This document shows positions 9,375 to 21,422 of a stretch of 64,000 nt of DNA, piece after piece. How positions within the stretch are numbered: the first letter of the stretch is position 1; each line of letters begins with the position of its first letter. The position numbers and the translations under genes are program-made. The notes below the pieces were generated by a model. It made no database searches and was not told the DNA's origin. It saw only the letters and a list, made by a program, of their open reading frames with translations. Source of the DNA: Burkholderiaceae bacterium (GTDB lineage: Bacteria; Pseudomonadota; Gammaproteobacteria; Burkholderiales; Burkholderiaceae_C); the NCBI GenBank assembly GCA_019745555.1, contig JAIESX010000002.1, forward strand, positions 62,001 through 126,000, written 5' to 3'.

Positions 9375-9890
9375 CTAGCGCAGGGGAGAGGGGACCGTGG
9401 GAATGTGATCCTGCTCGTCGCGCAACTGGTCGTGGGGCGACGGCGGCAGGTCGAACTTGCCCGCGCTGGACGAGACCCGCCAGTATGCCGGTCCGGGCAT
9501 GCGCGTATGAGGAAAGCCGCAATTGGGCGCGAACACCCAGGCCATGACATGGTTGCTGTGGTTGTTGGCCGGATCGAAATGCTGCAGGCCCTGCAGGATC
9601 TGTTGTTTCAGCAGGGGCGCGTAGCGCAGCAGGCCCTCGTGCCAAGTGTGGACGATGAGGTTGATCTGGAAGGCCGGGACCTGGCCGGTGTGCGGTCGCG
9701 AGATCACCTCGCAGCCTACCCAGTCGATCGGGATGCCGTTGAGCCGCAGCGTGTCGCGCAGGACCATGCGCACGAGGTCGCGGTAGTTGATGGGGTTCTG
9801 CGACTGGATGGACGAGCCCGTGGTTGACGGGGCGTCGGTTTGCGTGTTGCGGCCGGAGGCGCTGCGCGAGGAACGGAACATCTCAAACAT
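9375..9890 (-). CDS. Hypothetical protein, family not recognised
   Basis: A 171-residue protein that I do not recognise. The ATG at 9890 (MFEMFRSSRS) is preceded by a good GGGAG ribosome site 9 bases upstream. The first 35 residues are Ser/Thr-rich and low complexity. A core of about residues 36-145 alternates helices and strands (NYRDLVRMVLRDTLRL, VPAFQINLIVHTWHEGLL, APLLKQQILQGLQHFDP, HVMAWVFAP) and is followed by a Pro-rich tail. There is no signal peptide or membrane segment. It is a single-gene unit: it has its own terminator downstream and an AT-rich upstream region, and the next gene (hppA) has its own terminator too. Compositionally it looks like its neighbours. Confidence 0.75.
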   Translation of the reverse strand: MFEMFRSSRSASGRNTQTDAPSTTGSSIQSQNPINYRDLVRMVLRDTLRLNGIPIDWVGCEVISRPHTGQVPAFQINLIVHTWHEGLLRYAPLLKQQILQGLQHFDPANNHSNHVMAWVFAPNCGFPHTRMPGPAYWRVSSSAGKFDLPPSPHDQLRDEQDHIPTVPSPLR

Positions 9891-10081
9891 GGACGAGCAC
9901 TCCCTGAGGGATAGGTCAATCAATCAACTGCCCGTTGTGACCCGGGTTCTCTCCACCATCGACGGAATCATTATAGGGATCGAGCTTGCAAATAGACAAA
10001 AATGTCGTAAAAAGAAACAAAATGCACATAAATGGTGCATCGATAGTGGATTGAAGGCCGCATGCCCCGTAGCCGGGGACA

Positions 10082-10108
10082 TAAAAAAGCCCGCTGGTAG
10101 GCGGGCTT
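10082..10108 (-). terminator. Intrinsic terminator of hppA
   Basis: Stem AAGCCCGC / GCGGGCTT with a 6-base loop, followed on the reverse strand by a run of six T. It is about 19 bases past the hppA stop. Confidence 0.85.
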
Positions 10109-10126
10109 GCTGCGATGCGTGGGGGA

Positions 10127-12193
10127 TCAGCTATGGAAGCGCACCACGAGCGGCACGATCAGCAGGGCGACAATGTTGATGATCTTGATCAGCGGGTTGA
10201 TGGCCGGGCCCGCGGTGTCCTTGTAGGGATCGCCCACGGTATCGCCCGTGACCGCAGCCTTGTGGGCCTCGCTGCCCTTGCCGCCATGGTGGCCGTCCTC
10301 GATGTACTTCTTCGCATTGTCCCAGGCGCCGCCGCCCGTGCACATGGAGATGGCCACGAACAGCCCCGTGACGATGGTGCCCATGAGCAGGCCGCCCAGC
10401 GCGGCCGGGCCCAGCAGCAGGCCGACCAGCACCGGCACCACCACCGGCAGCAGCGAGGGGATCATCATTTCCTTGATGGCCGCCGTGGTCAGCATGTCCA
10501 CGGCGGTGTCGTACTCGGGCTTGCCCGTGCCGTCCATGATGCCCTTGATGTCGCGGAACTGGCGGCGCACTTCCACCACCACCGAGCCGGCGGCGCGGCC
10601 CACGGCCTCCATGGCCATGGCTCCGAAGAGGTAGGGGATCAGGCCGCCGATGATCAGGCCGATGATCACCATGGGGTCGCTCAGGTCGAAGCGGATGGAC
10701 TGGCCCAGGGTGTCGAGCTTGTGCGTGTAGTCGGCAAACAGCACCAGCGAGGCCAGGCCGGCCGAGCCGATGGCATAGCCCTTGGTCACGGCTTTGGTCG
10801 TGTTGCCCACGGCGTCCAGCGGGTCGGTGATGTCGCGCACGCTGGAGGGCAGTTCGGCCATCTCGGCAATGCCACCGGCGTTGTCGGTGATGGGGCCGTA
10901 GGCGTCCAGGGCCACCACGATGCCGGCCATGCTCAGCATGGAGGTGGCAGCGACGGCCACGCCGTAGAGGCCTGCCAGCTGGTAGGACACCCAGATCGCG
11001 ATGCAGACGAAGATCACGGGCCAGGCGGTGGAGCGCATGGACACGCCCAAGCCGGCGATGATGTTGGTGCCATGACCGGTGGTCGAAGCCTGGGCGATGT
11101 GCTGCACCGGCTTGTACTGCGTGCCGGTGTAGTACTCGGTGATCCAGACCAGGGCCGCGGTCAGCACCAGGCCAACGGCGCAGGCGCCGAAGAGGCGCAT
11201 CTGGCTGCCGCTGGCGCTGATGGCGTTGTCCGGCATCAGCCACATCGTCACGAAGAAGAAGGCGACCAGCGAGAGCACGCCCGAGACGGCCAGGCCCTTG
11301 TAGAGGGCGGGCATCACGTTCTTCATACCAGGCGTCGCCTTGACGAAGAAGCAGCCGATGATGGAGGCAATGATGGACACCGCCCCCAGGGCCAGCGGGT
11401 AGATCACGGCGGCCGTGCCGGCGCCGGTGACGAGCAGGGCGCCCAGCACCATGGTGGCGATCAGCGTCACGGCGTAGGTCTCGAACAGGTCGGCGGCCAT
11501 CCCCGCGCAGTCACCCACGTTGTCCCCCACGTTGTCGGCGATCACGGCCGGGTTGCGCGGATCGTCCTCGGGAATCCCCGCTTCCACCTTGCCCACCAGA
11601 TCGGCGCCCACATCAGCGCCCTTGGTGAAGATGCCGCCGCCCAGGCGGGCGAAGATGGAGATCAGCGAGGAGCCGAAGGCGAAGCCGATCAGCGGGTTGA
11701 GCAGCTTGGCCAGATTGGCGTTGGGGTTCAGGTTGCCGTTGCCGACCAGGAACCAGTAGAAGGCCGTCACGCCCAGCAGCCCCAGGCCGACCACCAGCAT
11801 GCCCGTGATCGCGCCGCCGCGGAAGGCCACGTCCAGCGCCGGGCCGATGCCCTGTGTCGCGGCCTGTGCCGTGCGCACGTTGGCGCGTACCGAGATGTTC
11901 ATGCCGATGAAACCGCAGGCGCCCGAAAGCACCGCGCCGACCACGAAGCCGACGGCCGTCTGCATGTCGAGGAAGACGCCGATCAGCACGGCCAGCACGA
12001 TGCCGACGATGGCGATGGTCTTGTACTGGCGGGCGAGGTAGGCCGCGGCACCGGTCTGGATGGCCGCCGCGATTTCCTGCATGCGGGCGTTGCCCGCGTC
12101 TTTCGAGAGGATCCAGCTGCGGGCCCAGATGCCGTAGACCACGGCGATCAGCCCGCACACGAGCGCCAGAATCAGCGCTGCATTGCCTGTCAT
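10127..12193 (-). CDS. hppA: Membrane proton-translocating pyrophosphatase, K+-independent type
   Basis: Couples hydrolysis of pyrophosphate to proton pumping across the inner membrane. 688 residues with about 16 hydrophobic helices. The substrate-binding signature is intact ([20 protein letters not shown] and [12 protein letters not shown]). The diagnostic position in [10 protein letters not shown] carries Lys. In this family a Lys there marks K+-independent H+ pumps and Ala marks K+-dependent ones. The ATG at 12193 (MTGNAALI) is preceded by AGGAG at good spacing, so I prefer it to the TTG further upstream. Divergent from ppa, the soluble pyrophosphatase, across about 227 bases that must hold both promoters. 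Confidence 0.96.
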   Translation of the reverse strand: MTGNAALILALVCGLIAVVYGIWARSWILSKDAGNARMQEIAAAIQTGAAAYLARQYKTIAIVGIVLAVLIGVFLDMQTAVGFVVGAVLSGACGFIGMNISVRANVRTAQAATQGIGPALDVAFRGGAITGMLVVGLGLLGVTAFYWFLVGNGNLNPNANLAKLLNPLIGFAFGSSLISIFARLGGGIFTKGADVGADLVGKVEAGIPEDDPRNPAVIADNVGDNVGDCAGMAADLFETYAVTLIATMVLGALLVTGAGTAAVIYPLALGAVSIIASIIGCFFVKATPGMKNVMPALYKGLAVSGVLSLVAFFFVTMWLMPDNAISASGSQMRLFGACAVGLVLTAALVWITEYYTGTQYKPVQHIAQASTTGHGTNIIAGLGVSMRSTAWPVIFVCIAIWVSYQLAGLYGVAVAATSMLSMAGIVVALDAYGPITDNAGGIAEMAELPSSVRDITDPLDAVGNTTKAVTKGYAIGSAGLASLVLFADYTHKLDTLGQSIRFDLSDPMVIIGLIIGGLIPYLFGAMAMEAVGRAAGSVVVEVRRQFRDIKGIMDGTGKPEYDTAVDMLTTAAIKEMMIPSLLPVVVPVLVGLLLGPAALGGLLMGTIVTGLFVAISMCTGGGAWDNAKKYIEDGHHGGKGSEAHKAAVTGDTVGDPYKDTAGPAINPLIKIINIVALLIVPLVVRFHS

Positions 12194-12420
12194 ATCAATC
12201 TCCTGTGTTGTTGTATCGCGTAGAGGTGGCAACGCAGGGGCGGGGCCACCGATGCGTTGCTTCCTCGCCGCGTCCGACCTTCACGTGTCGCACAGGGACG
12301 ATTGGCCAACGCGCAGACTCTAGCCTGAAAACGTGACCGGGCAAGGGGTCGTCAGGGGCCAGCAAGTAAAATCAGGGTTAATCCCGATCACTTTTTGACT
12401 ATTCGCAACAAAGGAAGCTG

Positions 12421-12960
12421 ATGTCTCTCGACAACGTCACCCCCGGCAAGAACGCCCCTGATGCCTTCAACGTGATCATCGAGATCCCGATGAACGCCGA
12501 TCCCATCAAGTACGAGGTGGACAAGGAAACCGGCGCGATCTTCGTCGATCGCTTCATGAGCACGGCGATGCACTACCCCACGAACTACGGTTATGTCCCC
12601 AAGACCATCTCGGGCGACGGCGACCCGGTCGACGTGCTGGTCATCACCCCGGTGCCGCTGATTCCCGGCGTGGTCGTTCCTTGCCGCCCGATCGGCATCC
12701 TCAAGATGACGGACGAGGCCGGTGAGGACGGCAAGGTGCTGGCCGTACCGATCGACAAGATCCTTTCGCTCTACACCCAGTGGCAGAAGCCCGAGGACCT
12801 GAATCCCATGCGCCTCAAGACCATCGAGCATTTCTTCGAGCATTACAAGGACCTGGAGAAGGGCAAGTGGGTCAAGGTGCAGGGCTGGGAAGGCCCCGAT
12901 GCGGCCAGGAAGGAAATCATGGATGGCATCGCCAACTACGCCAAGCAGTCGCGCAGCTGA
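12421..12960 (+). CDS. ppa: Soluble inorganic pyrophosphatase (family I)
   Basis: Hydrolyses pyrophosphate in the cytoplasm with Mg2+. 179 residues, close to the bacterial family I length of about 175. The active-site run DGDPVDVLV with its metal-binding aspartates and the upstream YGYVPKT are intact. The AAGGAAG ribosome site precedes the ATG. It lies back-to-back with the proton-pumping pyrophosphatase, so energy-conserving and dissipative pyrophosphatases are encoded from one intergenic region. A strong terminator follows. Confidence 0.97.
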   Translation: MSLDNVTPGKNAPDAFNVIIEIPMNADPIKYEVDKETGAIFVDRFMSTAMHYPTNYGYVPKTISGDGDPVDVLVITPVPLIPGVVVPCRPIGILKMTDEAGEDGKVLAVPIDKILSLYTQWQKPEDLNPMRLKTIEHFFEHYKDLEKGKWVKVQGWEGPDAARKEIMDGIANYAKQSRS

Positions 12961-12979
12961 TTTGTTCCCCTGGCGGCGC

Positions 12980-13015
12980 ACGCCGGCATGGCCCACCTGG
13001 CCTGCCGGCGTTTTT
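12980..13015 (+). terminator. Intrinsic terminator of ppa
   Basis: Stem ACGCCGGCA / TGCCGGCGT around a 14-base loop, followed by TTTTT. It separates ppa from cheW. Confidence 0.85.
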
Positions 13016-13134
13016 GCTTACTGGCGCCCGGAATCAAGGGGGTTTTCACGGCCCTGTTCGCGCTACCCTTGTCGCAGGTCCCTGTGTATGATGGGTCGCA
13101 GACAGCTGGTGCGTGACGCCGGCAAGGAGCCAAC

Positions 13135-13635
13135 ATGATGCAGACCCCCAGCGAAACCCGCACCGCCACGGCTGCGGCGGGCGACTCCGGCCAGTACCTC
13201 ACCCTGCGCCTGGGCAAGGAGGAGTACGCCATCGACATCCTGCGCGTGCAGGAAATCCGCTCGTACGAAGAGCCGACCCGCATGGTCAACGCGCCGTCCT
13301 TCATCAAGGGGGTGGTCAATCTGCGTGGTGTCATCGTGCCCATCATCGACCTGCGTATGAAGCTGCAGCTCGAGAAGGTCGAATATGACGACTTCACCGT
13401 GGTCATCATCCTCAATGTGCGCGGTACCGTGATCGGTGCGGTGGTGGACTCGGTCTCCGATGTGGTCACCCTGGGTGCCGACATGATCAAGCCCGCGCCC
13501 CAGTTCGAGACCGCCATGGACACCCGTTTCATCACCGGCCTGGCCAATGTCGGCGAACGCATGCTGATCGTCATGAACATGGAAGCCCTGATGAGCAATG
13601 CCGAGACGGGCATGCTGGACGCGGCGACGCGTTGA
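13135..13635 (+). CDS. cheW: Chemotaxis coupling protein CheW
   Basis: A 166-residue CheW, the adaptor joining chemoreceptors to the kinase CheA. Typical features are YLTLRLGKEEYAIDILRVQEI, the conserved KGVVNLRGVIVPIIDLR strand pair and the DSVSDVVTL segment. AAGGAG stands 5 bases before the first of two ATG codons (13135 and 13138). It is followed 86 bases later by a chemoreceptor gene, so the two probably form a unit. No cheA, cheR or cheB is present here, so the rest of the pathway must be elsewhere. Confidence 0.94.
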   Translation: MMQTPSETRTATAAAGDSGQYLTLRLGKEEYAIDILRVQEIRSYEEPTRMVNAPSFIKGVVNLRGVIVPIIDLRMKLQLEKVEYDDFTVVIILNVRGTVIGAVVDSVSDVVTLGADMIKPAPQFETAMDTRFITGLANVGERMLIVMNMEALMSNAETGMLDAATR

Positions 13636-13721
13636 TGACCGGGATCCGCCAGCAGGCGGACCCTGGACTCTAAAGGCCCCGCAGAGGGTGCAGGGAGTTT
13701 GGAAGGCAAGAGGAGACAAGT

Positions 13722-15464
13722 ATGAGTTTCTGGTTGCGCTTGCGCATCGGTACCCGTCTGGCGCTGGCTTTCATGCTGGTGCTCCTGATCACCACCACGG
13801 TATCCGTGCTGGGCGTCTGGCGTCTGGGCACGCTCAAGGACACCAGCCAGCAGATCGCTACGCTCGAGATGCAGCGCAGTCTGCTGGCGCAGCGTTGGGC
13901 TTCGCAGATCTCGATCAACTGGGTGCGGGCCTCGGCGGCTCTCAAGACCCGCGATACGGCCTACATCGATGCCCTGACCAAGGACATGGCTGCCACATCC
14001 AGGGCCATCAGCGAGGACCAGAAGGAGCTGGAGTCCCTGATCGTCGACGCCGAGGGCAAGGAGTTGCTGGCGGCGGTCGCCAGGAACCGCAAGACCTATG
14101 TGGATGCACGTGCGGCGCTGATCAAGCGGCAGCAGGCTGGCGAGGACATTGCCGGCGTCGTGGACAGTGAATTGCGCCCTCTCGCAGAAATCTATCTGAA
14201 GGCTGTGGACCAGGTGGCCGTCCATGCCCGCCAGATGCTGGCCGACACACAGGACAAGGCCAATGCCACTGCAGTCCGCAGCCAGTGGGTCCAGTCCATC
14301 GGCGCGGCCCTGGCCGTCCTGCTGGGCATGGTGCTGGCCTTCCTGGTCACGCGCTCCATCGTCCGGCCGGTGCAGCAGGCCGCGGCGTCCACCCGTCATA
14401 TTGCCGAGGGTGATCTGACCACCGACATTCCCGCGCGCGGCAGCGACGAGGTGGCGCAGCTTCTGCAGTCGCTTGCTGCCATGCAGCACAATCTGGCCCA
14501 GATCGTGAGCCGGGTGCGTCAGGGCAGCGATGCGGTGTCGACCTCCAGTGCCGAGATCGCCCAGGGCAATCATGACCTGAGCGCACGCACCGAGAGCCAG
14601 GCCAGCGCCTTGCAGGAGACGGCGGCCTCGATGGAAGAGCTCTCGTCCACCGTGCGGCAGAACGCCGACAACGCGCGCCAGGCCAACCAGCTGGCGCAGA
14701 GCGCCAGCACCGTGGCTGTGCAGGGCGGCGAGGTGGTGGCCCAGGTGGTGGACACCATGAAGGGCATCAATGATTCGAGCCGCAAGATCGCCGACATCAT
14801 CAGCGTGATCGACGGCATCGCCTTCCAGACCAATATCCTGGCGCTCAACGCCGCCGTCGAGGCCGCGCGTGCGGGTGAACAGGGTCGCGGCTTTGCCGTG
14901 GTGGCCGGCGAGGTGCGCACCCTGGCCAGCCGCTCGGCCGAGGCGGCCAAGGAGATCAAGGCGCTGATCAGCGACAGCGTGGGCCGCGTCGAGCAGGGCA
15001 CGGCCCTGGTCGACCGCGCGGGTGCCACGATGAACGAGGTGGTGGCCAGCATCCGGCGCGTGACCGACATCATGGGCGAGATCAGTGCCGCCAGCAGCGA
15101 GCAGAGCTCCGGGGTGTCCCAGATCGGCGAGGCTGTCACGCAGATGGACCAGGCCACACAACAGAACGCCGCGCTGGTGGAGGAAATGGCTGCCGCGGCC
15201 AGCAGCCTCAAGAGCCAGGCCCAGGAGCTGGTCAATACCGTGGCCGTCTTCAAGGTGTCCGGTCTTGACAGTGCCGTGGCGGCGCCTGCGCGTTCTGCCA
15301 TGGTCCAGGCGCCGCGTCCGGCCGCCAAGCCGGCGGCGCCTGCGGCGGCCCGTCCTTCGGCCCCGGTAGCCAGCGTGCCCGCGCGCCCTGCTGCTGCGGC
15401 ACCGGTCACACCACCGAAGCTGACAGCCGCCAAGGCTGACGACGGCGATTGGGAAACCTTCTGA
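13722..15464 (+). CDS. Methyl-accepting chemotaxis protein with C-terminal CheR-docking pentapeptide
   Basis: A 580-residue transmembrane chemoreceptor. TM1 is about residues 11-33. A mostly helical periplasmic domain of about 155 residues (four-helix-bundle type) follows, then TM2 at about 193-212, HAMP to about 265, and a long signalling domain with the conserved hairpin tip [20 protein letters not shown]. An Ala/Pro-rich linker of about 55 residues leads to the C-terminus GDWETF. The last five residues, DWETF, match the NWETF-type tether for CheR/CheB in high-abundance receptors, and the linker suits a flexible arm. The ribosome site AGGAG precedes the ATG. The ligand is unknown. Confidence 0.94.
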   Translation: MSFWLRLRIGTRLALAFMLVLLITTTVSVLGVWRLGTLKDTSQQIATLEMQRSLLAQRWASQISINWVRASAALKTRDTAYIDALTKDMAATSRAISEDQKELESLIVDAEGKELLAAVARNRKTYVDARAALIKRQQAGEDIAGVVDSELRPLAEIYLKAVDQVAVHARQMLADTQDKANATAVRSQWVQSIGAALAVLLGMVLAFLVTRSIVRPVQQAAASTRHIAEGDLTTDIPARGSDEVAQLLQSLAAMQHNLAQIVSRVRQGSDAVSTSSAEIAQGNHDLSARTESQASALQETAASMEELSSTVRQNADNARQANQLAQSASTVAVQGGEVVAQVVDTMKGINDSSRKIADIISVIDGIAFQTNILALNAAVEAARAGEQGRGFAVVAGEVRTLASRSAEAAKEIKALISDSVGRVEQGTALVDRAGATMNEVVASIRRVTDIMGEISAASSEQSSGVSQIGEAVTQMDQATQQNAALVEEMAAAASSLKSQAQELVNTVAVFKVSGLDSAVAAPARSAMVQAPRPAAKPAAPAAARPSAPVASVPARPAAAAPVTPPKLTAAKADDGDWETF

Positions 15465-15468
15465 AGGT

Positions 15469-16669
15469 TCAGTCGGTCTGGCGCAGGGGGGAGTGGCGGT
15501 CCAGCTCTTCCACATAGCTGGCGAGCCCCTCACTCTCCCGGTATAGAAATCGCTGCACCGCGTCAGCAAAGTCCGGTTGCGCCAGCCAGTGGGCGCTGGT
15601 CGTGCGTACCGGCAGCAAGGCCCGGGCCAGTTTGTGTTCGCCCTGTGCGCCGCCTTCAAAGCGCTGGTAGCCGTGGGCTATGCACCATTCGAGAGGGGCG
15701 TAGTAGCAGGCCTCGAAATGCAGGCAGTCGACGCGCTCAAGTGCCCCCCAATAACGTCCCCAGGCGACGCGATCGCCGGCGTCGGTGCCCAGCGCAATCA
15801 GGCTGCTGGCGATGGGGCGTCCCTGGCGCTCGGCCAGAAACAGCAGCCAGTGCTGCGCCTGCTCCCGGGCGATGTCGCTGAAAAAGGCCCGGCTCAGATA
15901 GGGTGGGTTGCCGTGTTCCAGGTAGGTACGTTCGTAGCAGTGGTAGAAGAAGTCCCAGTCTGACGCCTGGATCTCGCGGCCGAGTAACGGGCGCAGCGTG
16001 ACGCCGGCTTCCCGGACCTTGCGCCGCTCCTGGCGGATCTTCTTGCGCTTGTCCTGGTTCAGGGCGGCAAGGAAGTCATCAAAGTCCGCGTAAGGCCGGG
16101 GGCGACGGTTGTCCCAGTGAAATTGAACGGTGTGGCGTGGCATGAGGCCAGCCTCGGCGCAGGCATCAAGATCCTCTTTGCTGCCAAAGAGCAGATGCAG
16201 TGAGGAGAGGCCACTCGTGCGGCATGTGTCCAGCAAGGTCCGGATCAAGGCCTGGCGTGCCGCATCGTTGCGGGCCAGCAGCCGGCTGCCTGGCGCCGGA
16301 GTGAAGGGCACGGCCACCACACCTTTGGGGTAGTAGGCGTAGCCGTGCCGGTGGTGTGCATCGGCCCAGGACCAGTCGAACACATACTCGCCGCGGGAGT
16401 GACTCTTGACGTAAAGCGGACAGGCTGCCTGCAGCTGTCCCGCGCGGTCACGCAGTGTCAGAAACCGTGGCGTCCAGCCGGTTTCGGGCACGGCGCTACC
16501 GCTGCGGTGCAGGGCGGCCAGGTACTCGTGCCGCATGAAGGGCGTAGGGTGGGACTGCAGGGCCAGCAGCGCGTTCCAGTCGGCAGCGTCGATTTGCAGC
16601 GGCGAGTCGTGCACCTGGATGACATAATCGCCCTGGCTCGCGCCGCCTTCCAGACTCTTCGTTTCGTCC

Positions 16670-16671
<2 letters not shown>
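15469..16671 (-). CDS. FemAB-like GNAT acyltransferase family protein (PF04339 type)
   Basis: A protein of about 400 residues of the family annotated as peptidogalycan biosynthesis/recognition, a double-GNAT fold related to FemAB. Hallmarks are TPFMRHEYLAALHRSGS near the N-terminus, DWSWADAHHRHGYAYYPKGV, LNQDKRKKIRQERRKV in the middle, and [34 protein letters not shown]-like residues toward the end. The reaction is not established; aminoacyl transfer is a guess from the fold. The ATG at 16671 overlaps the ATG of nadE on the other strand (shared CATG). The frame stays open to 16746, so a longer product cannot be excluded. It converges on the chemoreceptor gene with 4 bases between stops. Confidence 0.82.
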
Positions 16672-19309
<2,638 letters not shown>

Positions 19310-19313
<4 letters not shown>

Positions 19314-19711
19314 GCGAGGAAACGGTGGTACAGGGCAGCGGCCCAGATGCCGCCACACAGCAGCAGGCTCAGCAGCACGGCGGCACTGCCCATGTCCTTG
19401 GCGCGTTTGGAGAGATCGTGCCACTCCGGGCCGATGCGGTCGATGGCGGTCTCGATGCCGGTATTGAGCAACTCGACGATCATGACCAGCAGCACCGAGC
19501 CGGCCAGCAGCGCGGTTTCCACCCAGCTCTGACCGATCCAGAAGGACAGGGGCAGCAGCACGCAGGCGGCCGCGACTTCCTGGCGGAAAGCGGTCTCATG
19601 CCAGCCGGCTCGCAGGCCTTCGATCGAATAGCCCAGCGCGTGCAGGATGCGGTTCAGGCCGATACGGCCTTTCTGGGGGTTGACGGGATGCGGGGTGGGT
19701 CTTTCGGACAT
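19310..19711 (-). CDS. dgkA: Diacylglycerol kinase
   Basis: A 133-residue integral membrane kinase that recycles diacylglycerol to phosphatidic acid in the inner membrane. Three hydrophobic helices are present, and the family signature VELLNTGIETAIDRIGPEWH holds the catalytic Glu. The start MSERPTPHP at 19711 fits the usual length; the open frame upstream runs through the RDD gene end. It is coupled to the downstream LOG gene by a 4-base overlap. Confidence 0.94.
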
Positions 19712-19742
19712 GGCAGAGGGCTTCCCCGTCGGGGTGACAGTC

Positions 19743-20276
19743 TCAGGAGGCCCGGGTGCGCGCGTCGACCAGGCGCGTGCCCGCCAGGGCATCGTGCCAG
19801 AACTGGCCCTGCGGATGGAAGCGGCTCAGCAGTGCCCAGACCGCAATCCAGCCGAACAGCAGCACCAGCACCTCGAGCACGGGCAGGCCCAGGCTGTAGG
19901 CGGCCAGCGGCGGCAGGAACCAGAGCCAGCTCAAGAGGTAGCGCAGCAGGGCCCGCCATTGGCTGATCGGGCCACCCTGACGGTCTACGATGCGGATATG
20001 CCAGGTTTTCATGGCCAGGGTCTGTCCCTTGGCCCAGAACCAGGTGAAGTAGATGCCGAGCACGATGAACAGAAAGGCCTGCTGCAGGGTCCGGTTGTCG
20101 AGGGCGTGGCGCGTCTGGGACAGGGCACTGAAGAGGTAGCCGGCGAGGAAGACCACCCCGAACAGCAGCATGCCCTCATAGAGCCAGCAGGCCATGCGGC
20201 GCCAGAGGCCGGGGGTAGGGGGCTGGGAGAGGGGGAGGGCCGACAGTGATGTCGAGGCGGTGGCAGCAGAACTCAC
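19743..20276 (-). CDS. RDD-family membrane protein
   Basis: A 177-residue membrane protein with the RDD domain: the characteristic first Arg is in GLWRRMACWLYE, and an AMKTWHIRIVDRQGG segment follows the second helix. About four hydrophobic segments are present. Function is unknown for most RDD proteins; some have been linked to ion exchange under salt stress. It is the last gene of the cluster ECF sigma factor / DUF3619 / DUF3106 / RDD, starting 9 bases after the DUF3106 stop, so it is probably co-transcribed with them. Confidence 0.85.
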   Translation of the reverse strand: MSSAATASTSLSALPLSQPPTPGLWRRMACWLYEGMLLFGVVFLAGYLFSALSQTRHALDNRTLQQAFLFIVLGIYFTWFWAKGQTLAMKTWHIRIVDRQGGPISQWRALLRYLLSWLWFLPPLAAYSLGLPVLEVLVLLFGWIAVWALLSRFHPQGQFWHDALAGTRLVDARTRAS

Positions 20277-20285
20277 GCGCCGATT

Positions 20286-20978
20286 TTACTCAGCTGGCTC
20301 ATCATCCAGGGGCGCCCGCCCGGCGTCCTCTCTGTAGGGCCGATCTTCCTGTATGGGCTGGCCGCGCTGCGGCAGGGTCGTGCCGCTGTCCGCCAGACGG
20401 GCTCTCGCGGGCGAGGCCCGCCCGGGCACGGAGGTCAGCCTGGGCTGCGCACCCGGCTTGCCAACGGCCAGACCGATGGGGTGGGGCGGGGCCTGGGTGG
20501 CGAGTTTGCGTCTTTCCTCCGCACTCAGGGCCTGATATGCCTCCCACTCGGAGGCCTTCTGCTCGGGGCTGAGTTTCTTGATTTCCGAGAAGTTCTGGCG
20601 TGCCTGGATGCGTTGCTGCTGGCTCAGGGTCACCCATTCAGCCATGCGGCGATGCAGCTTGACCTGTTCTGCCGGCGACCGCGAGGAGAAGTCCTTCGAG
20701 ATCACCAGCCACTTGCGCTTGCGCTCTTCGCTCAGGCGATCCCAGTGCGTGGCCAGCGGGCTCAGGGCCTGCTGCTGGGCCGGGCTCAGTTCACGCCAGG
20801 TCGGGCGAGCGGCGGGGGCGGCCGCAACCCAGGTGGGTGCCTGGCGAGTGCTGTCGTAGCGCTGCACGGTGCGGGTTGTGACCGTCTGGCCTGCCGTGCC
20901 CTCTGAGGGCGCACTCCAGGCGGGCACCGCCAGAGTCAGCAGCAGGACGGTGGCCCAGGACAGGTACTGTGACGTCAT
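20286..20978 (-). CDS. DUF3106-family secreted protein with LSxxQ/E helical repeats
   Basis: A 230-residue exported protein. The signal peptide covers about residues 1-22 (cleavage near AWSA-PS). The middle (about 60-165) is helical and has six short repeats opening with Leu/Ser then Ser/Pro: LSPAQQQAL, LSEERKRKW, RSPAEQVKL, LSQQQRIQA, LSPEQKASE and LSAEERRKL. They recall the LTxxQ motifs of Spy/CpxP periplasmic chaperones, though I infer only similarity of pattern. The C-terminal 60 residues are Pro/Arg/Asp-rich and probably disordered. It lies 3 bases after DUF3619 in the sigma-factor cluster, so an envelope-related role is plausible. Confidence 0.8.
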   Translation of the reverse strand: MTSQYLSWATVLLLTLAVPAWSAPSEGTAGQTVTTRTVQRYDSTRQAPTWVAAAPAARPTWRELSPAQQQALSPLATHWDRLSEERKRKWLVISKDFSSRSPAEQVKLHRRMAEWVTLSQQQRIQARQNFSEIKKLSPEQKASEWEAYQALSAEERRKLATQAPPHPIGLAVGKPGAQPRLTSVPGRASPARARLADSGTTLPQRGQPIQEDRPYREDAGRAPLDDEPAE

Positions 20979-20981
20979 GGA

Positions 20982-21422
20982 TCAGTCCTTTTTGGCCTGA
21001 AGGCGGCTCTTGAGGAACTGGGCAAAGCCAGGGTCTGCATAGGCCTGAGGCGGCAGGTCGTCGGCCAGGATGGCGGCATCGATGGCAGCCAGTTCTTCCG
21101 TCAGGCTGTCATCGCTCTGCATTTGCAGCGCCACCAGCCCGGCCAGCAAGGCCAGCAGGGGAAGCAATGAGGCCAGACGGGGCCAGAAACCGCGCTCCTC
21201 GTCTCCGCCGGCCAGCAGGGTGCCGCCAGCTGTCGTACTCACCGTCGCGACGGCCGGCGCGACGGTGCGGTAGCGGTCGAGGGCCTGAAGCCGGGCTACC
21301 CGCAAACGCTCACTGATATCGTGGGGCAGCTCCTCGGTGGACGCGTCCAAGCGGGCCGCCATGCGACGGCCCATGCGATCCACGGCACCTTGCTTGCTAT
21401 CTATGGACATCGGTTTCATCAT
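20982..21422 (-). CDS. DUF3619-family single-pass membrane protein, possible anti-sigma partner
   Basis: A 146-residue protein with a soluble N-terminal part of about 80 residues rich in Arg/Asp, one membrane helix (about 82-102, SLLPLLALLAGLVALQM) and a short periplasmic tail with the family's conserved LADDLPPQAYADPGFAQFL. The ATG at 21422 overlaps the sigma-factor stop (ATGA); a second ATG at 21419 is also possible. This topology and coupling to an ECF sigma gene are what anti-sigma factors show. I see no zinc-binding HxxxCxxC motif, so the role is inference. Confidence 0.8.
   Translation of the reverse strand: MMKPMSIDSKQGAVDRMGRRMAARLDASTEELPHDISERLRVARLQALDRYRTVAPAVATVSTTAGGTLLAGGDEERGFWPRLASLLPLLALLAGLVALQMQSDDSLTEELAAIDAAILADDLPPQAYADPGFAQFLKSRLQAKKD

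Noticed and set aside
10115-12223. A 702-codon open frame opposite hppA.
   Set aside because: The translation is His/Gly/Asp-rich with no domain, and the codon pattern is explained by the intact hppA on the other strand.
13135-15464. A complete chemotaxis operon around cheW and the chemoreceptor.
   Set aside because: Only cheW and one receptor are present, bounded by a terminator upstream and an opposing gene downstream.
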